A stretch of DNA of 22,980 nucleotides, taken from NCBI GenBank assembly GCA_023415655.1, contig JAEZKD010000217.1, forward strand, positions 1-22,980, in the 5' to 3' direction. Shown in pieces: positions 22,868 through 22,980 of this stretch (positions are counted from its first letter, which is position 1; each line of letters starts with the position of its first letter). Position numbers and translations under genes: made by a program. The notes under the pieces were generated by a model, which did not search any database, was not told the origin of the DNA, and saw nothing but the letters and a program-made list of their open reading frames with translations. This DNA comes from Bacillota bacterium (GTDB lineage Bacteria; Bacillota; Clostridia; Lachnospirales; Lachnospiraceae).

Positions 22868-22885
22868 GGAATGTGAAAACATTCC
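22868..22885. repeat. 7-bp hairpin upstream of tpiA
   Basis: GGAATGT (22868-22874) and ACATTCC (22879-22885) form a perfect stem with a four-base loop. No T run follows on the minus strand, so it is not a standard terminator. Confidence 0.6.
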
Positions 22886-22894
22886 CTCTCATAA

Positions 22895-22934
22895 ATTATG
22901 TCTATCCATACCCGAAGATACGGATAGACATAAT
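22895..22934. repeat. Long hairpin between the probable pgk end and tpiA
   Basis: ATTATGTCTATCC (22895-22907) is exactly complementary to GGATAGACATAAT (22922-22934), and the stem can be extended inward by three more pairs, one a wobble on the minus strand. There is no T tract, so it may mark processing or partial termination between two glycolytic genes. Confidence 0.65.
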
Positions 22935-22954
22935 GAATCACGCTAAGCGGATTA

Positions 22955-22980
22955 TTATTTATCGTTAGCAGCAACTACAC
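22955..22980 (-). CDS. pgk: 3' end of an upstream gene, probably phosphoglycerate kinase
   Basis: Only the last codons are inside the window. On the minus strand they read VVAANDK followed by two tandem TAA stops (22955-22957 and 22952-22954). A C terminus of this kind (compare ...GVAALNDK in many Firmicutes phosphoglycerate kinases) together with tpiA directly downstream points to pgk. The evidence is short and contextual, so the call is tentative. Confidence 0.5.

Noticed and set aside
1..22980. CRISPR array, insertion sequence, prophage, toxin-antitoxin or defence island
   Set aside because: No regularly spaced repeats, transposase, integrase, or known defence-gene motifs were found on either strand.

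Overview
The window is low-GC Firmicutes DNA with strong AGGAGG-type ribosome binding sites, TTGACA/TATAAT-type promoters and hairpin-plus-T terminators. The gene content and the threonine/proline-rich lipoprotein linkers suggest a Lachnospiraceae member (Clostridium cluster XIVa, of the Lachnoclostridium phytofermentans kind). This assignment is inferred from gene content, not from a database match.

Layout. 1-2358 (minus): a YesM/YesN-type sensor kinase and AraC-type response regulator, ending in a clear terminator. 2359-2765: non-coding, with a promoter and small repeats. 2766-3865 (minus): a TTG-started lipoprotein followed by a bacterial PH-domain protein. 3981-6187 (minus): an OmpR-type regulator and HAMP histidine kinase pair. 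6297-7733 (minus): a secreted cyclophilin lipoprotein and a small one-pass membrane protein with a C-terminal coiled coil. 8024-8366 (plus): tmRNA (ssrA) with a perfect consensus promoter and a terminator. 8713-9318 (minus): a VanZ-like membrane protein. 9608-10744 (plus): a short-chain dehydrogenase resembling 3-alpha-hydroxysteroid dehydrogenase and an NTF2-fold protein resembling ketosteroid isomerase. 11035-12441 (plus): a GH4 enzyme with the CHEV motif of alpha-galacturonidases, convergent with a cupin/AraC regulator (12550-13428, minus).

13535-22980 (all minus) is housekeeping: the end of probable pgk, tpiA, a threonine-aldolase-like PLP enzyme, gpmI, secG, rnr, smpB, a CBS-domain inorganic pyrophosphatase and tdk. 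Promoters are visible for ltaE, gpmI, secG and smpB, and terminators after tpiA, secG and tdk. This part therefore looks like several adjacent units rather than one operon.

The tmRNA gene, its partner SmpB and the nuclease RNase R, which degrades non-stop mRNAs, all lie within about 10.6 kb, though ssrA is on the opposite strand. I see no mobile element, CRISPR array, phage gene or clear new defence system. The observations most worth a second look are the SDR/KSI-like gene pair, the CHEV-type GH4 gene and its regulator, and a chain of mutually exclusive inverted repeats between rnr and smpB.
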